Source of the DNA: Streptomyces sp. RPT161
GTDB lineage: Bacteria > Actinomycetota > Actinomycetes > Streptomycetales > Streptomycetaceae
NCBI RefSeq assembly: GCF_027533845.1
Contig: NZ_JAPZVN010000014.1
Coordinates: 101,760 to 165,759 of the forward strand
Length of the DNA: 64,000 bases
Direction: 5' to 3'
In this document: positions 1 to 8,921 of the stretch, in pieces
Numbering within the stretch: the stretch's first letter is position 1
Layout of the letters: each line of letters begins with the position of its first letter
Position numbers and translations under genes: made by a program
The notes under the pieces: model-generated
Databases searched by the model: none
Told to the model about the DNA's origin: nothing
The model's input: the letters and a program-made list of their open reading frames with translations, nothing else

Positions 1-1
1 G

Positions 2-355
2 ATGCTGGTCAGCGGTGCCGCGATCTTCGCCGCCGTCTACACCATCGGCGCCGCCTTCCAGTTCTGGGCCAACGACGCGGCGGAGGTGCAGAATTCGTTC
101 ACCTACGGCGGTAACGCGCTCACCCAGTACCCGCCGACGGTGTTCGCCAAGGACCTGGTGCGCGGCGCCACCTTCGTCGTGCCGCTCGCCTTCGTCAACT
201 GGATGCCCGCACTGCACATCCTGGGCCGGGGCAATCCGCTGCGGCTGCCCGGCTGGGTGGACTTCTGCTCGCCGCTGGTGGCGCTGGCGACGTGCGCGCT
301 GGCCGGCTTCGCCTGGCGGACCGGACTGCGGTCCTACCGATCGACGGGGAGCTGA
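2..355 (+). CDS. ABC-2 type transporter permease, C-terminal part (5' end outside window)
   Basis: The reading frame is open from the first base, so only the last 117 or so residues are present. They contain hydrophobic segments at about residues 1-20, 50-75 and 85-105, ending in a short basic tail. The stop lies 3 bases before the start of the ATPase gene, so the two are one operon and this is the membrane partner of that ATPase. The pattern fits the ABC-2 permease family found with daunorubicin-resistance-type ATPases (PF06182-like). The substrate cannot be inferred. Confidence 0.75.
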   Translation: MLVSGAAIFAAVYTIGAAFQFWANDAAEVQNSFTYGGNALTQYPPTVFAKDLVRGATFVVPLAFVNWMPALHILGRGNPLRLPGWVDFCSPLVALATCALAGFAWRTGLRSYRSTGS

Positions 356-358
356 GCG

Positions 359-1336
359 ATGGACGCGTTGATCCAACTCGACGGGGTGCGCAAGGAGTTC
401 GAGGTGCGCCGCAGAGCCGGGCTGCTGCGCCGCGAACGCCGCACGGTGCGTGCCGTGGACGGGCTGAGTTTCGAGGTGGCGCGCGGTGAGATGGTCGGCT
501 ACATCGGGCCCAACGGCGCGGGGAAGTCCACCACGATCAAGATGCTCACCGGGATCCTCGTGCCCAGCGGTGGGCGGCTGAGCGTCGCGGGCGTCGACCC
601 GTCCCGCGAACGCACCCGGCTGGCCCGCCGCATCGGCGTGGTCTTCGGGCAGCGCACCACGTTGTGGTGGGACCTGCCGCTGCGCGACTCCTACGAACTC
701 GTCCGGCGCATCTACCGGATCGCGCGCGACCGTTACACCGCCAACCTGGAGGCCTGCGTCGAACTCCTGGACCTGGCCGAGCTGTTGGACGTGCCGGTAC
801 GCCAACTCTCCCTCGGCCAGCGGATGCGCGCCGACATCGCCGCGGCGCTGCTGCACGACCCCGAGGTGCTCTACCTCGACGAGCCCACCATCGGCCTTGA
901 CGTGGTCAGCAAGGCCAAGGTCCGCGAGTTCCTGCGCCAGGTCAACACCGAGCGCGCCACCACCGTGCTGCTGACCACGCATGACCTCACCGACATCGAG
1001 CAGCTGTGCCGGCGCGTGATGGTCATCGACCACGGGCGGCTGGTCTACGACGGCGGCCTCGACGGCCTGCACGCGGTGGGGGAGAGCGAACGCACCCTGG
1101 TGGTCGACTTCGAGCGCGAACTGCCCCCGGTGAACATCGACGGCGCCCGCGCCGTCCGCACCGAGGGCCCCCGCCAGTGGCTGGCCTTCCCGGCCGCCGC
1201 CAGCGCGGCCCCCCTCGTGGCCGAACTGGCCGCCCGCTACCCCCTGGTGGACCTCTCGATCCGCGAGCCCGCCATCGAGGACGTCATCGCGAGGATGTAC
1301 GGGGGCCGGGATGAGGCTTCGCGGCTTCCCGGGTGA
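359..1336 (+). CDS. ABC-2 type transporter ATP-binding protein
   Basis: A 325-residue nucleotide-binding subunit of an ABC exporter. The Walker A motif GPNGAGKS is at residues 50-57, a signature-like QLSLGQRMRAD at about 149-159, Walker B LYLDEP at 171-176 and the switch TTHD at about 205. The C-terminal 100 residues form an extra domain typical of DrrA-like exporters. The ATG at 359 follows the permease stop by only 3 bases, so the pair is co-transcribed and probably translationally coupled. The substrate (lipid, peptide or drug) is unknown. Confidence 0.9.
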   Translation: MDALIQLDGVRKEFEVRRRAGLLRRERRTVRAVDGLSFEVARGEMVGYIGPNGAGKSTTIKMLTGILVPSGGRLSVAGVDPSRERTRLARRIGVVFGQRTTLWWDLPLRDSYELVRRIYRIARDRYTANLEACVELLDLAELLDVPVRQLSLGQRMRADIAAALLHDPEVLYLDEPTIGLDVVSKAKVREFLRQVNTERATTVLLTTHDLTDIEQLCRRVMVIDHGRLVYDGGLDGLHAVGESERTLVVDFERELPPVNIDGARAVRTEGPRQWLAFPAAASAAPLVAELAARYPLVDLSIREPAIEDVIARMYGGRDEASRLPG

Positions 1337-1338
1337 CT

Positions 1339-1353
1339 TCCCGCTGAGCGGGA
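1339..1353. terminator. Short hairpin after the exporter operon
   Basis: TCCCGC-tga-GCGGGA lies directly behind the ATPase stop and between convergent genes. The stem is only 6 bp, so it is a weak terminator candidate. Confidence 0.3.
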
Positions 1354-1430
1354 GGCATTCCGCGGCGGCGTCGGCGCGACCGCGACGGCGCGGACCGGCG
1401 GTGCCGGCCAACCGCCGGGCGGAGCGCCCG

Positions 1431-2744
1431 TCACACGGTGGCCGGGGCGGAGCCCAGCAGCGTGGACAGGTCGACCGCGTCGGCCATGGCCTGGTAGCCC
1501 GCGTCGTTGGGGTGCAGATGGTCGCCCGAGTCGTACACCGGGCGCAGCCGGGTCGGGTGCTGCGGGTCGCGCAGTGCCAGATCGAAGTCGACCACGCCGT
1601 CGAAGACCCGGCCGGCGCGGATCGCCGCGTTGACCTGTTCCCGGACGGCGTCGAACTGCGGCTGGTAACCGCGTTCGCCCTCGAACGGCGTCAGCGTCCC
1701 GCCGACCACCCGGATGCCGTGCGCGTGTGCCTCGCGGGTGATCTCCTGCAGCCCCGCGACGATGGCGTTCGCGTCGCTCTGGTGCGGCGACAGGATGATG
1801 TCGTTGATGCCGAGTTCGACGATGAGCGTCTTGGCGCCGGTCCTGGACAGCGCGTCACGGTTGACCCGCTGCAGCGCGCTGGGGCCGTTGCCCGCCAGGT
1901 TCGGCGGGGCGTCCAGCAGCACCCGGTTGCCGCTGATGCCCTCGTTGAGCACGCCCAGCCGCGGCCCCTGCGGGCTGCCGTCGAGCCGCTCGGCGAGGTA
2001 GTCGGTCCAGCGGTGGTTGGCGCCGACGGTGGAGGTGAAGCCGTCCGTGATGGAGTCGCCGAGGGCGACGACCGCGCCCTTGGCCTGGTCGGTCCACACG
2101 TCGACCGCGGTCACGTAGCGCCAGTACGGGCTCTGCTCGGTGAAGGCGGTCCCGTCGGGGTCCGCCGTGTGGTCACCCTGCGCCAGGTAGGACGTCTGAC
2201 GGGCGTGCGGGTGGTAGGTGACGGCGCCGGAGGCGTACGGGCTGAAGGTGGTGACCAGCAGGTCGGTCGCGCCCGGTACCCGCAGCCGCACCGGATCGCT
2301 GAGCACGCTCTCGCCCACCGGCACCGTCACCGCGGCACGCCCCCCGAAGGACAGCGCGGCCAGTGTGCCGGGCAGCGCGTCGGGCCCGCCGGTGCCGTCC
2401 GCGACCGCCAGCGTGGTGTGCGTCAGGACGAGCGGCGCGCTGCCGAACAGGTTGGACAACTGCACCCGGGCGGCGGTGCCGCCCACACTGGTGTGCAGCA
2501 CGTTCCGGATCGACATGTCGGGGTAGCCGTGCGGCGTGTTCGGCTCCGCGGCGGCGGGTGCGGTGGCCCATGTGCCCACCCAGGCTCCGGCGGCGGCCTG
2601 GGCGGCCGCGGTCGACCGGGGCTGGGGCGCCGTCGTCGTGTCATCGGTGTGCGTGCCGCCGACGCTCACGAATATCGCGGCGCACACCACGGCCACCACC
2701 GACGCCAGCGTGGCCAGCAGGGCATAACCGGACTTCCTGGTCAC
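1431..2744 (-). CDS. Secreted SGNH/GDSL-family hydrolase
   Basis: A 437-residue predicted exported esterase/lipase-like enzyme. I chose the GTG at 2744 because a strong GAGGAGAAG ribosome binding site sits just upstream and it gives a clean N-terminal signal anchor (basic MTRK followed by about 22 hydrophobic residues). The catalytic block I motif VVALGDSITDG is at about residues 224-235 (Ser231), block III is GIND, and block V is DHLHPNDAGY near the C-terminus carrying the catalytic Asp and His. The N-terminal 200 residues form a beta-rich domain often seen in actinobacterial SGNH hydrolases. The natural substrate is unknown; polysaccharide deacetylation or ester hydrolysis are both possible. 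Confidence 0.88.
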   Translation of the reverse strand: MTRKSGYALLATLASVVAVVCAAIFVSVGGTHTDDTTTAPQPRSTAAAQAAAGAWVGTWATAPAAAEPNTPHGYPDMSIRNVLHTSVGGTAARVQLSNLFGSAPLVLTHTTLAVADGTGGPDALPGTLAALSFGGRAAVTVPVGESVLSDPVRLRVPGATDLLVTTFSPYASGAVTYHPHARQTSYLAQGDHTADPDGTAFTEQSPYWRYVTAVDVWTDQAKGAVVALGDSITDGFTSTVGANHRWTDYLAERLDGSPQGPRLGVLNEGISGNRVLLDAPPNLAGNGPSALQRVNRDALSRTGAKTLIVELGINDIILSPHQSDANAIVAGLQEITREAHAHGIRVVGGTLTPFEGERGYQPQFDAVREQVNAAIRAGRVFDGVVDFDLALRDPQHPTRLRPVYDSGDHLHPNDAGYQAMADAVDLSTLLGSAPATV

Positions 2745-2905
2745 GCGGTGCTTCTCCTCGGTCCTTGGGCGGCGGTACCGCGCGCCGCGCCCCATGATCA
2801 TATGGGGCGCTCCGGCACTCCGCGCCGAACCGCGGGTGCCGCCCGTAGAGACGACGGGAACCTGCCGATCGTTCCTCAGACGGATGTGACGGAGACAATC
2901 ACGGG

Positions 2906-4219
2906 GTGGAACGGATGGATGTGGTGGCGAAGACCGCTGCGGGGCGGCCCGGTGGCGGGTTCTCGTACGGTCCCGCGGACGAGGAGCGACGGCGCGGCGT
3001 CCGCAGGATGAAGCTGGTCGCGACCGGCTTCCTGGCGGTCGCGACGTTGGCGTACGGGCTCGCCAAATGGGCGGAGGTGGCTGGGGCCGGCGCCTGGGCG
3101 GGATACGTGGCGGCGGCGGCCGAGGCCGGGATGGTCGGCGCGCTGGCCGACTGGTTCGCGGTGACGGCGCTGTTCAAACGGCCGTTGGGGCTGCCCATTC
3201 CGCACACCGCGATCATCCCGACGAAGAAGGACGTCCTGGGCCGCTCGCTGGGCGACTTCGTCGGTGAGAACTTCCTGTCCGAGCAGGTGGTGCGGACCAG
3301 ACTCAGGGCGGTCGGCATCGGTTCCCGGCTGGGCGGCTGGCTGGCCGATCCGGAGCACGCCGACCGGGTCACCGAGCAGGCGGCGGCCGCGCTGCGCGGT
3401 GCGCTGCGGGTGCTGCGGGACTCCGACGTGCAGGCGGTGGTCGGCGAGGCGGTCACCCGCCGGGCGGACGCCATGGACGTGGCGCCGGGTCTGGGCCGGA
3501 TGCTGGAGCGGGTGGTCGGCGAGGGCGGCCACCGGCGGGTGGTGGACCTGGTGTGCGTAAGGGCCCACGACTGGCTGGTCTTGCACGGCGACTCGGTGAT
3601 GGGCGCGGTGCAGAACGGGGCGCCCGGCTGGACGCCGCGCTTCGTGGACCGGCGGGTCGGCGAGCGGGTCTACAAGGAACTGCTGCGCTTCGTCGGTGAG
3701 ATGCGGGACATGCCGGACCATCCGGCGCGGGGTGCGCTTGACCGCTTCCTGTCGGACTTCGCGCGGGAGTTGCAGTCCGACCCGGACACCCGGGAGCGGG
3801 TGGAGCGGTTGAAGCGTGACCTGCTGGCGCGCGGCGAGGTGCAGGATCTGATCGAGTCGACGTGGAACGCGGTGCGGTCGATGGTGGTCGCGGCCGCCGC
3901 CGACGAGCGCAGTGAACTGCGGTTGCGCACAAGGGCGTCACTGCTGTCCCTGGGCGCCCGGATGGCGTCCGACCGGCGCCTCCAGGCGAAGGTGGACGGC
4001 TGGCTGGAGGACGCGGCGACGTATGTGGTGACCACCTACCGGGACGAGATCACCGCGTTGATCACCGAAACCGTGGCGAGTTGGGACGCCGAACAGACCT
4101 CCCGCAAGATCGAGGCGCATGTCGGTCGCGACCTCCAGTTCATCCGCATCAACGGCACGGTGGTGGGCGCCCTGGCGGGCCTGCTGATCTACACCGTGTC
4201 GAGGGTGGTGGGCGGTTGA
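2906..4219 (+). CDS. DUF445 family membrane-associated protein
   Basis: A 437-residue protein of the DUF445 (YjiN-like) family. It has a short cytoplasmic N-terminus, two membrane segments at about residues 33-75, the family sequence around ADWFAVTALFKRPLGLPIPH (about 78-97), a long alpha-helical middle, and a final transmembrane helix at about 418-434. The start is GTG 2906; ATG 2915 is an alternative. It diverges from the SGNH hydrolase gene. No biochemical function is established for the family. Confidence 0.88.
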   Translation: MERMDVVAKTAAGRPGGGFSYGPADEERRRGVRRMKLVATGFLAVATLAYGLAKWAEVAGAGAWAGYVAAAAEAGMVGALADWFAVTALFKRPLGLPIPHTAIIPTKKDVLGRSLGDFVGENFLSEQVVRTRLRAVGIGSRLGGWLADPEHADRVTEQAAAALRGALRVLRDSDVQAVVGEAVTRRADAMDVAPGLGRMLERVVGEGGHRRVVDLVCVRAHDWLVLHGDSVMGAVQNGAPGWTPRFVDRRVGERVYKELLRFVGEMRDMPDHPARGALDRFLSDFARELQSDPDTRERVERLKRDLLARGEVQDLIESTWNAVRSMVVAAAADERSELRLRTRASLLSLGARMASDRRLQAKVDGWLEDAATYVVTTYRDEITALITETVASWDAEQTSRKIEAHVGRDLQFIRINGTVVGALAGLLIYTVSRVVGG

Positions 4220-4266
4220 CCGGTGAGGCCCGCGAGTCCGTGCGGCGGTCACGCTAGGGTCAATGA

Positions 4267-4473
4267 GTGTCAACACCACTCAAACGCCGCCGTTCACTTC
4301 TCTGGCTGCTCGTTCCGTATGTGTTCTTCCTGGCGGCCCTACCGCTGGTGAACCGGGTCCACCCGGTGGTGCTGGGCATTCCGTTCCTGTTCTTCTGGAT
4401 GCTGCTGGCGACCGCCGTGACGCCGCTGGCGGTATGGCGGGCGCACCGTGGTGACAGGGGCGTGCGGTCGTGA
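4267..4473 (+). CDS. DUF3311 small membrane protein
   Basis: A 68-residue protein with two hydrophobic helices (about residues 10-28 and 32-55) and a basic C-terminus. It starts with GTG and ends overlapping the GTG of the symporter gene (GTGA, 4 bases), so translation is coupled. DUF3311 proteins regularly precede sodium:solute symporters in actinobacteria and behave as a small accessory subunit; that role is inferred from gene order. Confidence 0.85.
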   Translation: MSTPLKRRRSLLWLLVPYVFFLAALPLVNRVHPVVLGIPFLFFWMLLATAVTPLAVWRAHRGDRGVRS

Positions 4474-5960
4474 ACGCGGCGGTGGCGACCTCGGTGTTCG
4501 GGGTCTTCATGGTGCTCACGGTGGCGCTGGGGCTGCTCGCGGTGCGCGGCCGCGGCGCCTCGGGCGGACTCACCGACTGGTCGGTGGGCGGCCGGAGCAT
4601 GGGCACCCTCTTCATCTGGCTGCTGATGGCGGGCGAGAGCTACACGAGCTTCAGCTATCTGGGCGCGGCGGGCTGGGGTTACAACTATGGCGCACCGGTG
4701 CTCTATGTCATCGCGTACCTTTCCTGCGGCTACGCGGTGGGTTATGTCGTCGGGCCGATGCTGTGGAGTTACGCCCGCAGGCACGGCCTGGTCTCGATCA
4801 CCGATCTGGTCGCGTACCGGTTCGCCAGCCCCTGGCTGGGCGCGGCGGTCGCGGTGCTGGCCACGGTCTGCCTGCTGCCGTACATCCAGCTCCAGATCAC
4901 CGGCATGGGGGTGGTGGTCGCCACCATCTCGCACGGGGCGATCAGCCTCAACTGGGCTTATCTCATCGCCTTCCTGGTGACCACATGCTTCGTGGTGGTC
5001 AGTGGGCTGCGCGGCAGCGCCTGGGTGTCGGTGCTCAAGGACGCACTGGTCATCGGCACGTTGGGGTTCCTGGCGGTGTACGTGCCGTTCCACTACTTCG
5101 GCGGGTACGGGGAGTTGCTCGGCCGGCTGGTGGCGCACAGGGCGCAGTGGCTGACGTTCCCCGGGCACGCCTCCGGCGGTCTGGGGCAGACCTGGTTCAT
5201 CACCACCACGGTGCTCAACTCGCTGACGATCACGGTCTTCCCGACCACCGTCGCGGGCTACCTGGGCGCCCGGGACGCGGAGGTGCTGCGGCGCAACGCG
5301 ATCTGGCTGCCGTGTTACCAGGTGCTGCTGTTCGTGCCCGTACTGCTGGGCATGGCCGCGCTGTTCGTGGTCCCGGGGCTGACCGGCGCGGGTTCGAACC
5401 TGGCCCTGTTCCGGCTGGTGGTCGACTCGCTGCCCGGCTGGCTGGTGGGCCTGGTAGGGGCGGCGGCGGCGCTCTCCTCGATCGTGCCGATGGCGGTGTT
5501 CATGCTGGTCATCGGCACGATGTGGGGGCGCAGCGTGCTCGGCGCGGTGCCGCGGCTGGCGGACCGGCAGAAGCTGTGGTCCCAACTGGTCGTGGTGGCG
5601 GCGGGGGTACTGGCGCTGCTGATGACGTACGAGGCGCCGAACACCCTGGTGCGGCTGTCGCTGATCTCCTACGAGGGCATGGCGCAGCTGGTGCCGATGG
5701 TGCTGCTCGGGCTGCTCTGGCGCCGGTTGACGCTCCCCGGCGCGCTGAGCGGGCTGGTGGCCGGGTTCACGGTGGTCTGTCTGCTGGTCTTCTCCGACCG
5801 CGATCCGCTGTGGGGGGTGAACGCCGGGCTGCTGGCGCTGGGGGTGAACGTGCTGGTCACGCTGGTGGTGACGTACGCGGGTCCGCGCCCGGCGGACCCG
5901 CGACCGGACGAGGAGGTGCTGGCCGAGGAGGCGTTGTCGGCGGGGCGGTCTAGTATCTGA
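4470..5960 (+). CDS. Sodium:solute symporter (SSS family)
   Basis: A 496-residue polytopic carrier with about 13 hydrophobic helices and the SSS-type stretch around SVGGRSMG near residue 45, followed by WLLMAGESYTSFSYLG. The acidic C-terminal tail is cytoplasmic in related carriers. It is coupled to the preceding DUF3311 gene, the usual arrangement for monocarboxylate-type SSS carriers of actinobacteria, so a small organic acid is the best guess for substrate; this is inference only. Confidence 0.88.
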   Translation: MNAAVATSVFGVFMVLTVALGLLAVRGRGASGGLTDWSVGGRSMGTLFIWLLMAGESYTSFSYLGAAGWGYNYGAPVLYVIAYLSCGYAVGYVVGPMLWSYARRHGLVSITDLVAYRFASPWLGAAVAVLATVCLLPYIQLQITGMGVVVATISHGAISLNWAYLIAFLVTTCFVVVSGLRGSAWVSVLKDALVIGTLGFLAVYVPFHYFGGYGELLGRLVAHRAQWLTFPGHASGGLGQTWFITTTVLNSLTITVFPTTVAGYLGARDAEVLRRNAIWLPCYQVLLFVPVLLGMAALFVVPGLTGAGSNLALFRLVVDSLPGWLVGLVGAAAALSSIVPMAVFMLVIGTMWGRSVLGAVPRLADRQKLWSQLVVVAAGVLALLMTYEAPNTLVRLSLISYEGMAQLVPMVLLGLLWRRLTLPGALSGLVAGFTVVCLLVFSDRDPLWGVNAGLLALGVNVLVTLVVTYAGPRPADPRPDEEVLAEEALSAGRSSI

Positions 5961-5981
5961 AGGCAGGGAGGGGGTGCTGAG

Positions 5982-6287
5982 ATGTTCCGTGGTGTTGACG
6001 CGCTGCGCGCCTACCTCGGCACGCTGATCCTGCTGCTGGCCGGGTTGTTGCTGACCCACGCCCAGCTGACCACCGCGGTCGCGGCCGTGGCGGCCACCGC
6101 CGCGGCGGTGCTGCTGTGCCGTGCCTTCGTCGACGCGGTGGCGGCACGGCCGGTACCACCGGGCCGAATACGCACCGCCATCCGCGACCGTGAACGCCGC
6201 ACGGCCTTCCTCCCGCAACGCGACCCGGACGCGTCGGGCCGCCCCCGCCCCCGAGCACCAGGCCGTCTCCGCGGGACGGCCACGTAG
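5982..6287 (+). CDS. DUF6412-like small membrane protein
   Basis: A 101-residue protein with a strong GGGAGGGGG ribosome binding site and ATG at 5982. It has two adjacent hydrophobic segments (about residues 9-26 and 28-50) and a Pro/Arg-rich cytoplasmic tail. It lies just upstream of the yidC paralogue, an arrangement I associate with DUF6412 genes in Streptomyces. Function unknown; assistance to membrane insertion is a guess from position. Confidence 0.65.
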   Translation: MFRGVDALRAYLGTLILLLAGLLLTHAQLTTAVAAVAATAAAVLLCRAFVDAVAARPVPPGRIRTAIRDRERRTAFLPQRDPDASGRPRPRAPGRLRGTAT

Positions 6288-6480
6288 CGTCTTTTCGGTG
6301 GATTCGGCGGTCGGACCGTACCCGGTTCGGCACCGCCGGGTCACGCCCTCGCGGTTGCTCACCACCGCGGCGGTTCCGCACCGACCGCAACCCCATCGCA
6401 TGGACCGCACGGAAAGCGCTGCACGGACCGTCCCCTGCCGGATTCCAGATCCCGCCAGGACGATCCCGTGGAGCCCAACC

Positions 6481-7221
6481 ATGTCCGTTTTCACCCCACT
6501 TACCGCACTGCTTTCCCAACTCGCCGACGGCTTGGCGCCGCTGGCCGGCGATTCGGCGATGGCCGCCGCGATCGTCGTGTTCACCCTGTGCGTACGCCTC
6601 GCGCTCCACCCGCTGGCGCGGGCCGCCGCACGCGGTGAGCGGGTCCGCACCCGGTTGGCGCCGCGTGTCGCGGAGCTGAACGCCAGGTACAAGGGCGACC
6701 CGCAGCGCATGCGGCAGGCGGTGACCGAGCTGTACGCGAAGGAGGGAGTGTCGCCCATCACCGGTTGTCTGCCGTCGCTGCTCCAACTCCCGGTCTTCGC
6801 CGTGATGTACCACCTGTTCTCGGGCAGCGGCGGCGCACTCCGCCAGCACGCCCTGGCGGGCGCACCGCTCGGCGGCCACTGGCTGGACGCGGTTCGCGCC
6901 GGTGGGGTGTGCGGGCCGCAGGGGTTGGTCTATCTCGCCGTCTTCGCGGTGATCGCCGCGGTCGCGGCCTGGACGTACCGGCGTGCCCGCGGGACGGCCG
7001 CGCAGGCCGCCCCGCTACCGGACGCACCGGGCGCGGCCGGACTCGCGAAGTTCCTTCCGCTGCTGTCCTTCGGCACGCTCGTCACCGCAGCCCTCCTCCC
7101 GCTCGCCACCGGGCTCTACCTGGCGACCACCACGACCTGGACCGCCGTGGAGCGGGCACTGCTGCAGCGGACGCCGAACGAGGCCGTCCCGGCACCCGGC
7201 ACCGTGGCGTCCACGAAGTGA
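6481..7221 (+). CDS. yidC: Membrane protein insertase YidC/Oxa1 family (paralogue)
   Basis: A 246-residue YidC/Oxa1 domain protein. The ATG at 6481 opens the conserved membrane core; an in-frame extension to 6121 reads through compositionally non-coding sequence and is rejected. The first core helix carries the conserved groove arginine (FTLCVRLALHPL, about residues 37-48), followed by the coiled cytoplasmic hairpin (RVAELNARYKGDPQRM) and later helices including CLPSLLQLPVFAVMYHLF. It is shorter than the housekeeping actinobacterial YidC that sits next to rnpA, so this is the accessory copy. A strong hairpin follows it. Confidence 0.88.
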   Translation: MSVFTPLTALLSQLADGLAPLAGDSAMAAAIVVFTLCVRLALHPLARAAARGERVRTRLAPRVAELNARYKGDPQRMRQAVTELYAKEGVSPITGCLPSLLQLPVFAVMYHLFSGSGGALRQHALAGAPLGGHWLDAVRAGGVCGPQGLVYLAVFAVIAAVAAWTYRRARGTAAQAAPLPDAPGAAGLAKFLPLLSFGTLVTAALLPLATGLYLATTTTWTAVERALLQRTPNEAVPAPGTVASTK

Positions 7222-7297
7222 GCCGGTCTTGCGGAGTGGGCGGTCGTGATTGGAGGATCGGACAAGTCATCCGATGACCGTCCTCGTCGGTTGCGTG

Positions 7298-7326
7298 GTG
7301 CCGCAGGGCCGCCAGCCCTGCGGCAC
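7298..7326. terminator. Strong hairpin downstream of yidC paralogue
   Basis: GTGCCGCAGGGC / GCCCTGCGGCAC, a perfect 12-bp stem with a 5-base loop, lies between the yidC stop and the next gene. Confidence 0.6.
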
Positions 7327-7359
7327 AGCGTGTCCATCCTCGACCACGGGAGACTTTGA

Positions 7360-8217
7360 ATGAGGCTGCTGCGTGTCGGACCGGCGGGAGCGGAGCGTCC
7401 GGCGTTGCTGGACGGCGACGGGAACCTGCGTGATCTTTCGGGCCTGGTGCCCGACATCGACGGTGCGCTGCTCGCCGACGAGTCCGCGCTGGCGGGCGTA
7501 CGCCGTGCCGCGCGGGGCGGTGCGCTGCCCGTCCTCGACCGGCCGGAGCAGCGGGTCGGCCCGCCGCTCGGCCGGATCGGCAAGATCGTCTGCATCGGGC
7601 TCAACTACCACGACCACGCCGCCGAGACGGGGGCGGAGGTTCCGGCCGAGCCGGTGGTGTTCATGAAGGCGCCGGACACGGTGGTGGGTCCGCAGGACAC
7701 CGTGCTCATCCCCAAGGGCAGCGTGAAGACCGACTGGGAGGTCGAGTTGGCGGTCGTCATCGGCCGCACCGCGCGCTGGCTGGAGACCGACGCGGAGGCG
7801 TTGGCGGCCGTCGCCGGGTACACGATCGCGCACGACGTGTCAGAGCGCGAGTTCCAGATCGAGCGCGGCGGCCAGTGGGACAAGGGCAAGAACTGCGAGA
7901 CGTTCAACCCGCTCGGCCCCTGGCTGGTCACCGCCGACGAGATCGCCGACCCGCAGGATCTGGCGCTGCGGTTGTGGGTCAACGGCGAGCTGCGGCAGGA
8001 CGGTTCGACGGCGGACCAGATCTTCCCGGTCGCCCATGTCGTGCGGTACCTCAGCCGCTTCATGACCCTCTACCCCGGCGACATCATCAACACCGGCACG
8101 CCGGCGGGCGTGGCCCTCGGCCAACCGGAGCCCAAGCCGTACCTACGAGCAGGCGACGTGGTCGAACTGGAAATCACCGGCCTGGGCCGCCAGCGCCAGG
8201 TCCTGAAGAACGCGTAA
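7360..8217 (+). CDS. Fumarylacetoacetate hydrolase (FAH) family protein
   Basis: A 285-residue enzyme of the FAH superfamily, which hydrolyses or decarboxylates C-C bonds in beta-keto or 2-oxo acids using a bound divalent metal. The N-terminal domain is short; the catalytic domain begins at GKIVCIGLNYHDHAAE (about residue 75). Metal ligands are visible in DWEVELAVVIGR (about 127) and in the following HDVSERE segment, and the family motif PGDIINTGTPAGV is at about 243. The size fits ureidoglycolate lyase-like or fumarylpyruvate hydrolase-like members. It is monocistronic here, so the pathway cannot be assigned. Confidence 0.88.
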   Translation: MRLLRVGPAGAERPALLDGDGNLRDLSGLVPDIDGALLADESALAGVRRAARGGALPVLDRPEQRVGPPLGRIGKIVCIGLNYHDHAAETGAEVPAEPVVFMKAPDTVVGPQDTVLIPKGSVKTDWEVELAVVIGRTARWLETDAEALAAVAGYTIAHDVSEREFQIERGGQWDKGKNCETFNPLGPWLVTADEIADPQDLALRLWVNGELRQDGSTADQIFPVAHVVRYLSRFMTLYPGDIINTGTPAGVALGQPEPKPYLRAGDVVELEITGLGRQRQVLKNA

Positions 8218-8301
8218 GGGGCCCTTCCGGCGGGGTTCCGCCGTCGGGGTTGCGATGGGTTCGGCACCGCCGGTCCGCACCGCCAGGATCGCTCGCCGCT
8301 T

Positions 8302-8319
8302 CGGCGGTCCGGACCGCCG
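8302..8319. terminator. 18-bp palindrome between convergent genes
   Basis: CGGCGGTCCGGACCGCCG is a perfect palindrome, repeated partially at 8331-8345 (CGGCGGTCCGGACCG) and resembling 8267-8276. It lies between the FAH gene and the converging UPF0303 gene and probably serves as a bidirectional terminator. Confidence 0.45.
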
Positions 8320-8441
8320 GGGCAAGCGCCCGGCGGTCCGGACCGAACCGCCAACTCCTCGGTGGCATCGGAGGTTTGCGAGGGAAAGGCCCGCCGGGAC
8401 GGCGCCGAACCGAGCGCGACCCCGGACGAGAGCCGTCCCGT

Positions 8442-8921
8442 TCAGGCGACGAAGCGCTCCAGCGCGGTGGCCACCAGAGCGTGGTCGTCGGCCTGCCGCA
8501 GGCCGGAGACGGCGGCCGCGCCGATGACGCCGACGCCCCGTACACGCAGGGGAAACGCGCCGCCGTGTGCCGCGTAGCGGGAGGGGTCCAGGCGGGCGGA
8601 CTCCTCGAACGTGGTGCCCTTGGCGCGGAACCGCGTTCCGACCAGGTAGGAGCTTTCCGCGTACCGCTCCACCACCCGGCACTTGCGCGCCAGCCACTCG
8701 TCGTTGTCCGCGGACGAGCCGGGCAGCGCGCAGTGGAAGAGTCGCTGCGGCCCGCGCAGCACGGTGATCGCCACCGGCGCCCGGCGCTCCACGGCCAGTT
8801 CCCGCAGCAGCCCGCCCAGCCGCCAGGCGTCGTCATGCGTGAACTGCCCCAGGATGAGCCGTTGTTCCTGCTCCTCCAGCACCGGCACCAGTGCCAGCGC
8901 CTCCTGTCGCTCCATCGTCAC
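8442..8921 (-). CDS. UPF0303 / heme-degrading-domain (GlcG-like) family protein
   Basis: A 159-residue single-domain protein of the UPF0303 family, related to GlcG/HbpS-type domains. Family features include the N-terminal helix with EEQEQRLILGQFTHDDAWRLG, the WLARKCRVVERYAESSY helix (about 75-92), and the C-terminal GVGVIGAAAVSGLRQADDHA (about 128-147). The GTG at 8921 overlaps the stop of the upstream oxidoreductase gene (GTGA), so the two are coupled; ATG 8915 is an alternative start. The biochemical role is unclear; UPF0303 genes are often found beside sugar or inositol oxidoreductases, as here. Confidence 0.85.
   Translation of the reverse strand: MTMERQEALALVPVLEEQEQRLILGQFTHDDAWRLGGLLRELAVERRAPVAITVLRGPQRLFHCALPGSSADNDEWLARKCRVVERYAESSYLVGTRFRAKGTTFEESARLDPSRYAAHGGAFPLRVRGVGVIGAAAVSGLRQADDHALVATALERFVA

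Noticed and set aside
4260..6761. 833-codon minus-strand open frame opposite the symporter and yidC
   Set aside because: Its product is dominated by Arg, His and Gln with no motif, and it lies antisense to well-supported genes; it is a high-GC shadow.
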